64,000 bases of DNA. Origin: Acanthornis magna. Taxonomy: Eukaryota; Chordata; Aves; Passeriformes; Acanthizidae. The translations under genes were made by a program, and so were the position numbers. The DNA lies in contig JAWUZG010000334.1 in NCBI GenBank assembly GCA_036785705.1, positions 62,001-126,000 on the forward strand, read 5' to 3'. The notes under the pieces were generated by a model. It was not told the origin of the DNA, ran no database searches, and saw only the letters and a list, made by a program, of their open reading frames with translations. The number at the start of each line of letters is the position of its first letter. Within the stretch, counting starts at the first letter, position 1. Shown here in pieces: positions 20,426-34,047 of this stretch.

Positions 20426-23400
20426 TGGCATTCTAAAGGCCTTTTTGTTTCAAAATCAACTCAGTTACTGAGCAAGAGCAGGAAGAGATCCACAAGCCAG
20501 ATTAGGCTACAGCCAGGGAAACCTCTACTTACGTGCCAGGTTGGTTAGATAATATCCGGAATACGCAATGCCATAAACAGTGCAAACTGCAGCAGCGAGT
20601 GGCTCCATGATGGTAGCACTGCTGTGCAGGTTTGCACACTGTGTCCAACACAATGAAAACAAGGCTCTGTCAGAGTGCAGCTGCACACTAACTAGGCCTC
20701 AGCAAGCAGGATGCTGCTGAGCAAGCCCAAGAGCTGCGCTGGGCTCAGCAGGCTTGGCCCCAGGCAGATGGCCAGGCTGCTGCAGCTCATTCAGCTGGTG
20801 GACTCGTGCTGACCGATGTGGCGCAGCAGTGCCAGCAGCCACTCGAGGAGGAGCAGGTCGGCAGTGGACAATTTCTTGGCCACCCTGAGGGAACAGGAAG
20901 GCAACGTTCATCAGCAGGCCCACGTTGCCCAGAGGCACCCCCGGAGCTGGCCCCAGGCAGGGGCAGCCGGCAGCTGTGTTGTGCAGCTTTGCGGGAGCTC
21001 TCAGCCAGCGGTCGGGGCTCCTGCTCTGCCGCAATAAGGAAGCACGGCTCTGCTTCCCAGCTGCTGATTTGCCCCGAGCCCAGGTGAGGGAAGTCCCCAG
21101 AATGGGACTGCCAGCCGGCAAGAGCCAGGAGCTGCCCAAAAGCACAGCCTTAGAGGGAGAGCGTCCCCTCGCAGGCCAGGGCCAGGCTTGTAGCAGTGGC
21201 TGCTGCAGAGCTGGAAGCTGCTGCCCACTAATGCTTTCACTTTCAGTTGCGAGATATTGTCCTCCCTGCTGGCCATCTGCATGGCTGCCATCCAGTCCTT
21301 GTAGAGGTCCATGATGAGCAGCTTGCCGGGGATGCTCTGCAGGAAGTCCTGCAAGGCCATGGACTGCCAGTGAGCCTTGGAGCCGATGGCAGCCCAGGCA
21401 GAAGCCTTTGCAGCTGCAGCTCAGGAGGGCTCACCTTGAGGACGATGGCCAGCAGCAGCGCCGGCTGGCTTGCCATGTTCACAGGCAGGCCGTGGTGCAG
21501 AGCCTGCCGCAGCTCCCGCACTGCCATGGCACTCTCAGCTTTGCAGAAGATGCCTTCCATGGTGGGCCCTTGCTAGTGCAGGACAGCCAGCAGCTCCTGC
21601 AGGAGAGGCAGGAGGGTGGGGACATGTGTGAGGAGCTGGGCTGGTGCCAGAGCAGTGGCCAGGGCCAGAGCTCTTCCCCAGCATGGGCTCTTTGCCTCGT
21701 GCCTCCAGCCAAGGGGCAGGCAGCAGAAGGCTGAGGCATGGCAAGAGTGAGCCCAGTGGCCCGTGGCTGCAGGACATGCAGCACTGGGGACAGCAGCTGA
21801 GCTGCAGCTGGACGCAGGGATGGGCGGCCCCTGTGAAGACTGTCTTACCTGGATGGGCCAGGGCAGCACAGTGCCGTCCCCTGCGCAGACGGCTGCCAGG
21901 GGCTGCCCGAAGAGTGCCCTGCTGCAGCCAGAGCCCTCCTGCCCTGGAGCCAGGGCAGCCCCAGCTGAGCCCCAGCACAGAGCAAAGGGCCAGGGCAGCC
22001 ACATCCTCCTCCTTCTGCTGCTGCCGCTGCCATCACTGCTCTCTCCTGCTGCAAAGGAAAAGAGAACCAAAGGCCCTCAGTGGAGACTGCCAGGCCAGTG
22101 CTGCTGCAGCCTGCCCTGCCCTGCCCTGCCCTGCATGCCTTAAGTGCTGTGCACAGCTGTGTGGAACCCCAGGGAAGGAGCCAGCAGCTGCAAGTGTCAC
22201 TGCAGCTCAGAGGCTGTTGAGAGCTGCTGTGGTGCTGGGACAAGCCACCCCAGCCCTGGCCCTGCCCTTCTCCAAACTCTGGGACCCCAGCCCACATCCT
22301 CCCTCAGGCTGCCACACCTGCCCGGCCACACTCAGGCCAAGTGAGCGCAGCTCGGCCACAGCAGAAGCTTGCCTTTCCTTTCCAAACTCACCTGGGCAAG
22401 GGCCAAGTTGTCCTCCCTCATCGGACGGGGCCGTGGCAGGCCCTTGCTGGGGATCAGCCTGCAAGAAGAGAGGTGCGCTTGCAGAGCAGCCCCGCGGCAC
22501 AAAGGGCCACCGGCCAGCTGCCCCCAGCCCCAGCAGCCTGAGCGTGGCACACAGCAGCAGCCTCCAGCCTGCCGGCCTGTCTGCCCCGCACAACAGCAGT
22601 GCTGCCTGTGCCAGCAGCAAGGACGTGCTGCTGCTGCCTCTCCCCGATGCCTCTGCTTGCCTGCTGGCACCGGGGAGCCTTGCTTGCCTTCCCTGTGCAC
22701 AAGGTCACTGTGCCAGCCACGCCTCCCCGGCCCCCCAGCACAGCCAGAGGCCACCGTGGGTGGCATCTCCACTAGGAGATGGTCTATAAGCCCCACAGGC
22801 AATGGCTTAGGAAAAGATGCAGTGGCATGAGTGGCCTTCTTGGTCTGGGATGCCCAGGCACCGAGATACGCTTGCAGCAGTGGCTGGGCAGAAGGGAGTC
22901 GTAACTTTGCCCCAGGACACGCGAATGAAGCAGTCTTTAGAAATCAGCAAGACTAGCAGAACAAGCTAACCACAAAGAAGCCAACCCTGGCTATTTGAGC
23001 AGACAATCTTCTAGAGCATGTGCAGGAAGCAGAAGTGAAAAGTTCCAGCCCGAGGAAGACTTAAGAGCCTTCATCAGAAAACCACCACCAGGAGGCTGAT
23101 GACCACCTCATACAGGAACTGTGCATGAGCTTCAAGGGTTTACATAATGATGTGATTAGAAAATCTATTGCAATATGAAAGTTATGGAAGTATAATAGAC
23201 ACATTAAGTAAAAAACACAGGAAAGATAGTACTTTGCAAAGAAGGGATAAGTGAGTTTCTAGTGGATTTATCCCACTCACTCCTGGCACTAAATGAACAA
23301 ATACCTGCTCTATAGGCATTGAACTATGGAGTTTTATTTTCTTGCCTAGGTCTCAGGCATCATCTGGATAGCTGTCTGTGGGCAAATGCAGGGTAGTGGC

Positions 23401-23830
23401 CTTCTGCTCTTGGCCCTGGCATGGCCTGGCTGGGCTAATGCTGTTCCCTGTGTGAAATGTGCTAAAGAGGGACTTGTTTGTTTCCAGCTCTTCAGGGCAT
23501 GAATTTACACCACAAAACACTGATGGACAAAGGCCTCAACAACAGTCCCTGAGTGAGACCTCAACAACAGGCCCTGAGCCCAAGCTGACCACTAGAGGAA
23601 CCTTCCCACCAAAGTGTCCCTGCAGAGCCAAAGGCAGCTGACCACAGGCAGGGCTCCTTGTCCTGCTTGACCCAGCAAACTGAGGAAAGGACAGACTCTG
23701 CTGCCACAGACTCTCCCTGGGAAGGAGGGAATGGAACCCCTGCAGATTCCCTTGCAAATGCTCCCACACTTCCCTGGCTACAGACACCTCCTTTTAAGCT
23801 GAATGTGTTGACAGAAGCTTCACAAACCAG
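20426..23830. repeat. Array unit 7
   Basis: Length 3,405 bp. It has the G allele at 22402 in the PH-like exon, as do units 1, 8, 10, 12 and 13. A single C is missing at about 23823 (CTTCACAAACC instead of CTTCACCAAACC). This is the first of the indels that continue through unit 8. Confidence 0.95.
20692..22458 (-). pseudogene. RhoGAP-like pseudogene, unit 7
   Basis: Blocks: C 20692-20884, B2 21241-21348, B1 21435-21596, A 21849-22048, PH-like 22392-22458. TAG is at 21573-21575 and TGA at 20791-20793. The PH-like exon reads NLALAQ (Ala) through G at 22402. Confidence 0.8.
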
Positions 23831-26800
23831 TGGCATTCTAAAGGCCTTTTTGTTTCAAAATCAACTCAGTTACTGAGCAAGAGCAGGAAGAGATCCACAA
23901 GCCAGATTAGGCTACAGCCAGGGAAACCTCTACTTACGTGCCAGGTTGGTTAGATAATATCCGGAATACGCAATGCCATAAACAGTGCAAACTGCAGCAG
24001 CGAGTGGCTCCATGATGGTAGCACTGCTGTGCAGGTTTGCACACTGTGTCCAACACAATGAAAACAAGGCTCTGTCAGAGTGCAGCTGCACACTAACTAG
24101 GCCCTCAGCAAGCAGGATGCTGCTGAGCAAAGCCCAAGAGCTGCGCTGGGCTCAGCAGGCTTGGCCCCAGGCTGATGGCCAGGCTGCTGCAGCTCATTCA
24201 GCTGGTGGACTCGTGCTGACCGATGTGGCGCAGCAGTGCCAGCAGCCACTCGAGGAGGAGCAGGTCGGCAGTGGACAATTTCTTGGCCACCCTGAGGGAA
24301 CAGGAAGGCAACGTTCATCAGCAGGCCCACGTTGCCCAGAGGCACCCCCGGAGCTGGCCCCAGGCAGGGGCAGCCGGCAGCTGTGTTGTGCAGCTTTGCG
24401 GGAGCTCTCAGCCAGCGGTCGGGGCTCCTGCTCTGCCGCAATAAGGAAGCACGGCTCTGCTTCCCAGCTGCTGATTTGCCCCGAGCCCAGGTGAGGGAAG
24501 TCCCCAGAATGGGACTGCCAGCCGGCAAGAGCCAGGAGCTGCCAAAAGCACAGCCTTAGAGGGAGAGCGTCCCCTCGCAGGCCAGGGCCAGGCTTGTAGC
24601 AGTGGCTGCTGCAGAGCTGGAAGCTGCTGCCCACTAATGCTTTCACTTTCAGTTGCGAGATATTGTCCTCCCTGCTGGCCATCTGCATGGCTGCCATCCA
24701 GTCCTTGTAGAGGTCCATGATGAGCAGCAGCTTGCCGGGGATGCTCTGCAGGAAGTCCTGCAAGGCCATGGACTGCCAGTGAGCCTTGGAGCCGATGGCA
24801 GCCCAGGCAGAAGCCTTTGCAGCTGCAGCTCAGGAGGGCTCACCTTGAGGACGATGGCCAGCAGCAGCGCCGGCTGGCTTGCCATGTTCACAGGCAGGCC
24901 GTGGTGCAGAGCCTGCCGCAGCTCCCGCACTGCCATGGCACTCTCAGCTTTGCAGAAGATGCCTTCCATGGTGGGCCCTTGCTAGTGCAGGACAGCCAGC
25001 AGCTCCTGCAGGAGAGGCAGGAGGGTGGGGACATGTGTGAGGAGCTGGGCTGGTGCCAGAGCAGTGGCCAGGGCCAGAGCTCTTCCCCAGCATGGGCTCT
25101 TTGCCTCGTGCCTCCAGCCAAGGGGCAGGCAGCAGAAGGCTGAGGCATGGCAAGAGTGAGCCCAGTGGCCCGTGGCTGCAGGACATGCAGCACTGGGGAC
25201 AGCAGCTGAGCTGCAGCTGGACGCAGGGATGGGCGGCCCCTGTGAAGACTGTCTTACCTGGATGGGCCAGGGCAGCACAGTGCCGTCCCCTGCGCAGACG
25301 GCTGCCAGGGGCTGCCCGAAGAGTGCCCTGCTGCAGCCAGAGCCTCCTGCCCTGGAGCCAGGGCAGCCCCAGCTGAGCCCCAGCACAGAGCAAAGGGCCA
25401 GGGCAGCCACATCCTCCTCCTTCTGCTGCTGCCGCTGCCATCACTGCTCTCTCCTGCTGCAAAGGAAAAGAGAACCAAAGGCCCTCAGTGGAGACTGCCA
25501 GGCCAGTGCTGCTGCAGCCTGCCCTGCCCTGCCCTGCCCTGCATGCCTTAAGTGCTGTGCACAGCTGTGTGGAACCCCAGGGAAGGAGCCAGCAGCTGCA
25601 AGTGTCACTGCAGCTCAGAGGCTGTTGAGAGCTGCTGTGGTGCTGGGACAAGCCACCCCAGCCCTGGCCCTGCCCTTCTCCAAACTCTGGGACCCCAGCC
25701 CACATCCTCCCTCAGGCTGCCACACTGCCCGGCCACACTCAGGCCAAGTGAGCGCAGCTCGGCCACAGCAGAAGCTTGCCTTCCTTTCCAAACTCACCTG
25801 GGCAAGGGCCAAGTTGTCCTCCCTCATCGGACGGGGCCGTGGCAGGCCCTTGCTGGGGATCAGCCTGCAAGAAGAGAGGTGCGCTTGCAGAGCAGCCCCG
25901 CGGCACAAAGGGCCACCGGCCAGCTGCCCCCAGCCCCAGCAGCCTGAGCGTGGCACACAGCAGCAGCCTCCAGCCTGCCGGCCTGTCTGCCCCGCACAAC
26001 AGCAGTGCTGCCTGTGCCAGCAGCAAGGACGTGCTGCTGCTGCCTCTCCCCGATGCCTCTGCTTGCCTGCTGGCACCGGGGAGCCTTGCTTGCCTTCCCT
26101 GTGCACAAGGTCACTGTGCCAGCCACGCCTCCCCGGCCCCCCAGCACAGCCAGAGGCCACCGTGGGTGGCATCTCCACTAGGAGATGGTCTATAAGCCCC
26201 ACAGGCAATGGCTTAGGAAAAGATGCAGTGGCATGAGTGGCCTTCTTGGTCTGGGATGCCCAGGCACCGAGATACGCTTGCAGCAGTGGCTGGGCAGAAG
26301 GGAGTCGTAACTTTGCCCCAGGACACGCGAATGAAGCAGTCTTTAGAAATCAGCAAGACTAGCAGAACAAGCTAACCACAAAGAAGCCAACCCTGGCTAT
26401 TTGAGCAGACAATCTTCTAGAGCATGTGCAGGAAGCAGAAGTGAAAAGTTCCAGCCCGAGGAAGACTTAAGAGCCTTCATCAGAAAACCACCACCAGGAG
26501 GCTGATGACCACCTCATACAGGAACTGTGCATGAGCTTCAAGGGTTTACATAATGATGTGATTAGAAAATCTATTGCAATATGAAAGTTATGGAAGTATA
26601 ATAGACACATTAAGTAAAAAACACAGGAAAGATAGTACTTTGCAAAGAAGGGATAAGTGAGTTTCTAGTGGATTTATCCCACTCACTCCTGGCACTAAAT
26701 GAACAAATACCTGCTCTATAGGCATTGAACTATGGAGTTTTATTTTCTGCCTAGGTCTCAGGCATCATCTGGATAGCTGTCTGTGGGCAAATGCAGGGTA

Positions 26801-27235
26801 GTGGCCTTCTGCTCTTGGCCCTGGCATGGCCTGGCTGGGCTAATGCTGTTCCTGTGTGAAATGTGCTAAAGAGGGACTTGTTTGTTTCCAGCTCTTCAGG
26901 GCATGAATTTACACCACAAAACACTGATGGACAAAGGCCTCAACAACAGTCCCTGAGTGAGACCTCAACAACAGGCCCTGAGCCCAAGCTGACCACTAGA
27001 GGAACCTTCCCACCAAAGTGTCCCTGCAGAGCCAAAGGCAGCTGACCACAGGCAGGGCTCCTTGTCCTGCTTGACCCAGCAAACTGAGGAAAGGACAGAC
27101 TCTGCTGCCACAGACTCTCCCTGGGAAGGAGGGAATGGAACCCCTGCAGATTCCCTTGCAAATGCTCCCACACTTCCCTGGCTACAGACACCTCCTTTTA
27201 AGCTGAATGTGTTGACAGAAGCTTCACCAAACCAG
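23831..27235. repeat. Array unit 8 (indel-rich)
   Basis: Length 3,405 bp, the net of several indels. Insertions: C at about 24103, A at about 24130 and AGC at about 24727. Single-base deletions: about 24542, 25343, 25725, 25781, 26747 and 26850. There is one private substitution, T at 24173. Every single-base indel falls in a run of identical bases. Units 2-6 and 9-18 show none of these changes. The long open frames seen elsewhere are broken or re-joined here. Confidence 0.95.
24097..25864 (-). pseudogene. RhoGAP-like pseudogene, unit 8 (extra indels)
   Basis: Blocks: C 24097-24291 (two inserted bases), B2 24647-24757 (three inserted bases, one extra Leu), B1 24844-25005, A 25258-25456 (one base lost), PH-like 25798-25864. 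Because of the insertions in C, the frame no longer ends at the usual TAG. A frame starting at 24130 runs through the intervening DNA into the MEPL exon for 66 codons. The shared TAG and TGA are still present. I suspect the extra lesions are consensus errors. Confidence 0.75.
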
Positions 27236-30200
27236 TGGCATTCTAAAGGCCTTTTTGTTTCAAAATCAACTCAGTTACTGAGCAAGAGCAGGAAGAGATC
27301 CACAAGCCAGATTAGGCTACAGCCAGGGAAACCTCTACTTACGTGCCAGGTTGGTTAGATAATATCCGGAATACGCAATGCCATAAACAGTGCAAACTGC
27401 AGCAGCGAGTGGCTCCATGATGGTAGCACTGCTGTGCAGGTTTGCACACTGTGTCCAACACAATGAAAACAAGGCTCTGTCAGAGTGCAGCTGCACACTA
27501 ACTAGGCCTCAGCAAGCAGGATGCTGCTGAGCAAGCCCAAGAGCTGCGCTGGGCTCAGCAGGCTTGGCCCCAGGCAGATGGCCAGGCTGCTGCAGCTCAT
27601 TCAGCTGGTGGACTCGTGCTGACCGATGTGGCGCAGCAGTGCCAGCAGCCACTCGAGGAGGAGCAGGTCGGCAGTGGACAATTTCTTGGCCACCCTGAGG
27701 GAACAGGAAGGCAACGTTCATCAGCAGGCCCACGTTGCCCAGAGGCACCCCCGGAGCTGGCCCCAGGCAGGGGCAGCCGGCAGCTGTGTTGTGCAGCTTT
27801 GCGGGAGCTCTCAGCCAGCGGTCGGGGCTCCTGCTCTGCCGCAATAAGGAAGCACGGCTCTGCTTCCCAGCTGCTGATTTGCCCCGAGCCCAGGTGAGGG
27901 AAGTCCCCAGAATGGGACTGCCAGCCGGCAAGAGCCAGGAGCTGCCCAAAAGCACAGCCTTAGAGGGAGAGCGTCCCCTCGCAGGCCAGGGCCAGGCTTG
28001 TAGCAGTGGCTGCTGCAGAGCTGGAAGCTGCTGCCCACTAATGCTTTCACTTTCAGTTGCGAGATATTGTCCTCCCTGCTGGCCATCTGCATGGCTGCCA
28101 TCCAGTCCTTGTAGAGGTCCATGATGAGCAGCTTGCCGGGGATGCTCTGCAGGAAGTCCTGCAAGGCCATGGACTGCCAGTGAGCCTTGGAGCCGATGGC
28201 AGCCCAGGCAGAAGCCTTTGCAGCTGCAGCTCAGGAGGGCTCACCTTGAGGACGATGGCCAGCAGCAGCGCCGGCTGGCTTGCCATGTTCACAGGCAGGC
28301 CGTGGTGCAGAGCCTGCCGCAGCTCCCGCACTGCCATGGCACTCTCAGCTTTGCAGAAGATGCCTTCCATGGTGGGCCCTTGCTAGTGCAGGACAGCCAG
28401 CAGCTCCTGCAGGAGAGGCAGGAGGGTGGGGACATGTGTGAGGAGCTGGGCTGGTGCCAGAGCAGTGGCCAGGGCCAGAGCTCTTCCCCAGCATGGGCTC
28501 TTTGCCTCGTGCCTCCAGCCAAGGGGCAGGCAGCAGAAGGCTGAGGCATGGCAAGAGTGAGCCCAGTGGCCCGTGGCTGCAGGACATGCAGCACTGGGGA
28601 CAGCAGCTGAGCTGCAGCTGGACGCAGGGATGGGCGGCCCCTGTGAAGACTGTCTTACCTGGATGGGCCAGGGCAGCACAGTGCCGTCCCCTGCGCAGAC
28701 GGCTGCCAGGGGCTGCCCGAAGAGTGCCCTGCTGCAGCCAGAGCCCTCCTGCCCTGGAGCCAGGGCAGCCCCAGCTGAGCCCCAGCACAGAGCAAAGGGC
28801 CAGGGCAGCCACATCCTCCTCCTGCTGCTGCTGCCGCTGCCATCACTGCTCTCTCCTGCTGCAAAGGAAAAGAGAACCAAAGGCCCTCAGTGGAGACTGC
28901 CAGGCCAGTGCTGCTGCAGCCTGCCCTGCCCTGCCCTGCCCTGCATGCCTTAAGTGCTGTGCACAGCTGTGTGGAACCCCAGGGAAGGAGCCAGCAGCTG
29001 CAAGTGTCACTGCAGCTCAGAGGCTGTTGAGAGCTGCTGTGGTGCTGGGACAAGCCACCCCAGCCCTGGCCCTGCCCTTCTCCAAACTCTGGGACCCCAG
29101 CCCACATCCTCCCTCAGGCTGCCACACCTGCCCGGCCACACTCAGGCCAAGTGAGCGCAGCTCGGCCACAGCAGAAGCTTGCCTTTCCTTTCCAAACTCA
29201 CCTGGGCAAGGACCAAGTTGTCCTCCCTCATCGGACGGGGCCGTGGCAGGCCCTTGCTGGGGATCAGCCTGCAAGAAGAGAGGTGCGCTTGCAGAGCAGC
29301 CCCGCGGCACAAAGGGCCACCGGCCAGCTGCCCCCAGCCCCAGCAGCCTGAGCGTGGCACACAGCAGCAGCCTCCAGCCTGCCGGCCTGTCTACCCCGCA
29401 CAACAGCAGTGCTGCCTGTGCCAGCAGCAAGGACGTGCTGCTGCTGCCTCTCCCCGATGCCTCTGCTTGCCTGCTGGCACTGGGGAGCCTTGCTTGCCTT
29501 CCCTGTGCACAAGGTCACTGTGCCAGCCACGCCTCCCCGGCCCCCCAGCACAGCCAGAGGCCACCGTGGGTGGCATCTCCACTAGGAGATGGTCTATAAG
29601 CCCCACAGGCAATGGCTTAGGAAAAGATGCAGTGGCATGAGTGGCCTTCTTGGTCTGGGATGCCCAGGCACCGAGATACGCTTGCAGCAGTGGCTGGGCA
29701 GAAGGGAGTCGTAACTTTGCCCCAGGACACGCGAATGAAGCAGTCTTTAGAAATCAGCAAGACTAGCAGAACAAGCTAACCACAAAGAAGCCAACCCTGG
29801 CTATTTGAGCAGACAATCTTCTAGAGCATGTGCAGGAAGCAGAAGTGAAAAGTTCCAGCCCGAGGAAGACTTAAGAGCCTTCATCAGAAAACCACCACCA
29901 GGAGGCTGATGACCACCTCATACAGGAACTGTGCATGAGCTTCAAGGGTTTACATAATGATGTGATTAGAAAATCTATTGCAATATGAAAGTTATGGAAG
30001 TATAATAGACACATTAAGTAAAAAACACAGGAAAGATAGTACTTTGCAAAGAAGGGATAAGTGAGTTTCTAGTGGATTTATCCCACTCACTCCTGGCACT
30101 AAATGAACAAATACCTGCTCTATAGGCATTGAACTATGGAGTTTTATTTTCTTGCCTAGGTCTCAGGCATCATCTGGATAGCTGTCTGTGGGCAAATGCA

Positions 30201-30641
30201 GGGTAGTGGCCTTCTGCTCTTGGCCCTGGCATGGCCTGGCTGGGCTAATGCTGTTCCCTGTGTGAAATGTGCTAAAGAGGGACTTGTTTGTTTCCAGCTC
30301 TTCAGGGCATGAATTTACACCACAAAACACTGATGGACAAAGGCCTCAACAACAGTCCCTGAGTGAGACCTCAACAACAGGCCCTGAGCCCAAGCTGACC
30401 ACTAGAGGAACCTTCCCACCAAAGTGTCCCTGCAGAGCCAAAGGCAGCTGACCACAGGCAGGGCTCCTTGTCCTGCTTGACCCAGCAAACTGAGGAAAGG
30501 ACAGACTCTGCTGCCACAGACTCTCCCTGGGAAGGAGGGAATGGAACCCCTGCAGATTCCCTTGCAAATGCTCCCACACTTCCCTGGCTACAGACACCTC
30601 CTTTTAAGCTGAATGTGTTGACAGAAGCTTCACCAAACCAG
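27236..30641. repeat. Array unit 9
   Basis: Length 3,406 bp. Variant states: G at 28824 (Arg to Ser in exon A), A at 29393 and T at 29481 (shared only with unit 4). Confidence 0.95.
27502..29268 (-). pseudogene. RhoGAP-like pseudogene, unit 9
   Basis: Blocks: C 27502-27694, B2 28051-28158, B1 28245-28406, A 28659-28858, PH-like 29202-29268. TAG is at 28383-28385 and TGA at 27601-27603. G at 28824 changes an Arg of the basic linker in exon A to Ser. Confidence 0.8.
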
Positions 30642-33600
30642 TGGCATTCTAAAGGCCTTTTTGTTTCAAAATCAACTCAGTTACTGAGCAAGAGCAGGAA
30701 GAGATCCACAAGCCAGATTAGGCTACAGCCAGGGAAACCTCTACTTACGTGCCAGGTTGGTTAGATAATATCCGGAATACGCAATGCCATAAACAGTGCA
30801 AACTGCAGCAGCGAGTGGCTCCATGATGGTAGCACTGCTGTGCAGGTTTGCACACTGTGTCCAACACAATGAAAACAAGGCTCTGTCAGAGTGCAGCTGC
30901 ACACTAACTAGGCCTCAGCAAGCAGGATGCTGCTGAGCAAGCCCAAGAGCTGCGCTGGGCTCAGCAGGCTTGGCCCCAGGCAGATGGCCAGGCTGCTGCA
31001 GCTCATTCAGCTGGTGGACTCGTGCTGACCGATGTGGCGCAGCAGTGCCAGCAGCCACTCGAGGAGGAGCAGGTCGGCAGTGGACAATTTCTTGGCCACC
31101 CTGAGGGAACAGGAAGGCAACGTTCATCAGCAGGCCCACGTTGCCCAGAGGCACCCCCGGAGCTGGCCCCAGGCAGGGGCAGCCGGCAGCTGTGTTGTGC
31201 AGCTTTGCGGGAGCTCTCAGCCAGCGGTCGGGGCTCCTGCTCTGCCGCAATAAGGAAGCACGGCTCTGCTTCCCAGCTGCTGATTTGCCCCGAGCCCAGG
31301 TGAGGGAAGTCCCCAGAATGGGACTGCCAGCCGGCAAGAGCCAGGAGCTGCCCAAAAGCACAGCCTTAGAGGGAGAGCGTCCCCTCGCAGGCCAGGGCCA
31401 GGCTTGTAGCAGTGGCTGCTGCAGAGCTGGAAGCTGCTGCCCACTAATGCTTTCACTTTCAGTTGCGAGATATTGTCCTCCCTGCTGGCCATCTGCATGG
31501 CTGCCATCCAGTCCTTGTAGAGGTCCATGATGAGCAGCTTGCCGGGGATGCTCTGCAGGAAGTCCTGCAAGGCCATGGACTGCCAGTGAGCCTTGGAGCC
31601 GATGGCAGCCCAGGCAGAAGCCTTTGCAGCTGCAGCTCAGGAGGGCTCACCTTGAGGACGATGGCCAGCAGCAGCGCCGGCTGGCTTGCCATGTTCACAG
31701 GCAGGCCGTGGTGCAGGGCCTGCCGCAGCTCCCGCACTGCCATGGCACTCTCAGCTTTGCAGAAGATGCCTTCCATGGTGGGCCCTTGCTAGTGCAGGAC
31801 AGCCAGCAGCTCCTGCAGGAGAGGCAGGAGGGTGGGGACATGTGTGAGGAGCTGGGCTGGTGCCAGAGCAGTGGCCAGGGCCAGAGCTCTTCCCCAGCAT
31901 GGGCTCTTTGCCTCGTGCCTCCAGCCAAGGGGCAGGCAGCAGAAGGCTGAGGCATGGCAAGAGTGAGCCCAGTGGCCCGTGGCTGCAGGACATGCAGCAC
32001 TGGGGACAGCAGCTGAGCTGCAGCTGGACGCAGGGATGGGCGGCCCCTGTGAAGACTGTCTTACCTGGATGGGCCAGGGCAGCACAGTGCCGTCCCCTGC
32101 GCAGACGGCTGCCAGGGGCTGCCCGAAGAGTGCCCTGCTGCAGCCAGAGCCCTCCTGCCCTGGAGCCAGGGCAGCCCCAGCTGAGCCCCAGCACAGAGCA
32201 AAGGGCCAGGGCAGCCACATCCTCCTCCTTCTGCTGCTGCCGCTGCCATCACTGCTCTCTCCTGCTGCAAAGGAAAAGAGAACCAAAGGCCCTCAGTGGA
32301 GACTGCCAGGCCAGTGCTGCTGCAGCCTGCCCTGCCCTGCCCTGCCCTGCATGCCTTAAGTGCTGTGCACAGCTGTGTGGAACCCCAGGGAAGGAGCCAG
32401 CAGCTGCAAGTGTCACTGCAGCTCAGAGGCTGTTGAGAGCTGCTGTGGTGCTGGGACAAGCCACCCCAGCCCTGGCCCTGCCCTTCTCCAAACTCTGGGA
32501 CCCCAGCCCACATCCTCCCTCAGGCTGCCACACCTGCCCGGCCACACTCAGGCCAAGTGAGCGCAGCTCGGCCACAGCAGAAGCTTGCCTTTCCTTTCCA
32601 AACTCACCTGGGCAAGGGCCAAGTTGTCCTCCCTCATCGGACGGGGCCGTGGCAGGCCCTTGCTGGGGATCAGCCTGCAAGAAGAGAGGTGCGCTTGCAG
32701 AGCAGCCCCGCGGCACAAAGGGCCACCGGCCAGCTGCCCCCAGCCCCAGCAGCCTGAGCGTGGCACACAGCAGCAGCCTCCAGCCTGCCGGCCTGTCTGC
32801 CCCGCACAACAGCAGTGCTGCCTGTGCCAGCAGCAAGGACGTGCTGCTGCTGCCTCTCCCCGATGCCTCTGCTTGCCTGCTGGCACCGGGGAGCCTTGCT
32901 TGCCTTCCCTGTGCACAAGGTCACTGTGCCAGCCACGCCTCCCCGGCCCCCCAGCACAGCCAGAGGCCACCGTGGGTGGCATCTCCACTAGGAGATGGTC
33001 TATAAGCCCCACAGGCAATGGCTTAGGAAAAGATGCAGTGGCATGAGTGGCCTTCTTGGTCTGGGATGCCCAGGCACCGAGATACGCTTGCAGCAGTGGC
33101 TGGGCAGAAGGGAGTCGTAACTTTGCCCCAGGACACGCGAATGAAGCAGTCTTTAGAAATCAGCAAGACTAGCAGAACAAGCTAACCACAAAGAAGCCAA
33201 CCCTGGCTATTTGAGCAGACAATCTTCTAGAGCATGTGCAGGAAGCAGAAGTGAAAAGTTCCAGCCCGAGGAAGACTTAAGAGCCTTCATCAGAAAACCA
33301 CCACCAGGAGGCTGATGACCACCTCATACAGGAACTGTGCATGAGCTTCAAGGGTTTACATAATGATGTGATTAGAAAATCTATTGCAATATGAAAGTTA
33401 TGGAAGTATAATAGACACATTAAGTAAAAAACACAGGAAAGATAGTACTTTGCAAAGAAGGGATAAGTGAGTTTCTAGTGGATTTATCCCACTCACTCCT
33501 GGCACTAAATGAACAAATACCTGCTCTATAGGCATTGAACTATGGAGTTTTATTTTCTTGCCTAGGTCTCAGGCATCATCTGGATAGCTGTCTGTGGGCA

Positions 33601-34047
33601 AATGCAGGGTAGTGGCCTTCTGCTCTTGGCCCTGGCATGGCCTGGCTGGGCTAATGCTGTTCCCTGTGTGAAATGTGCTAAAGAGGGACTTGTTTGTTTC
33701 CAGCTCTTCAGGGCATGAATTTACACCACAAAACACTGATGGACAAAGGCCTCAACAACAGTCCCTGAGTGAGACCTCAACAACAGGCCCTGAGCCCAAG
33801 CTGACCACTAGAGGAACCTTCCCACCAAAGTGTCCCTGCAGAGCCAAAGGCAGCTGACCACAGGCAGGGCTCCTTGTCCTGCTTGACCCAGCAAACTGAG
33901 GAAAGGACAGACTCTGCTGCCACAGACTCTCCCTGGGAAGGAGGGAATGGAACCCCTGCAGATTCCCTTGCAAATGCTCCCACACTTCCCTGGCTACAGA
34001 CACCTCCTTTTAAGCTGAATGTGTTGACAGAAGCTTCACCAAACCAG
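30642..34047. repeat. Array unit 10
   Basis: Length 3,406 bp. Variant states: G at 31717 in exon B1 and G at 32618 in the PH-like exon. This pairing of alleles is found in no other unit here. Confidence 0.95.
30908..32674 (-). pseudogene. RhoGAP-like pseudogene, unit 10
   Basis: Blocks: C 30908-31100, B2 31457-31564, B1 31651-31812, A 32065-32264, PH-like 32608-32674. TAG is at 31789-31791 and TGA at 31007-31009. Synonymous variant in B1; Ala in the PH-like exon. Confidence 0.8.
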
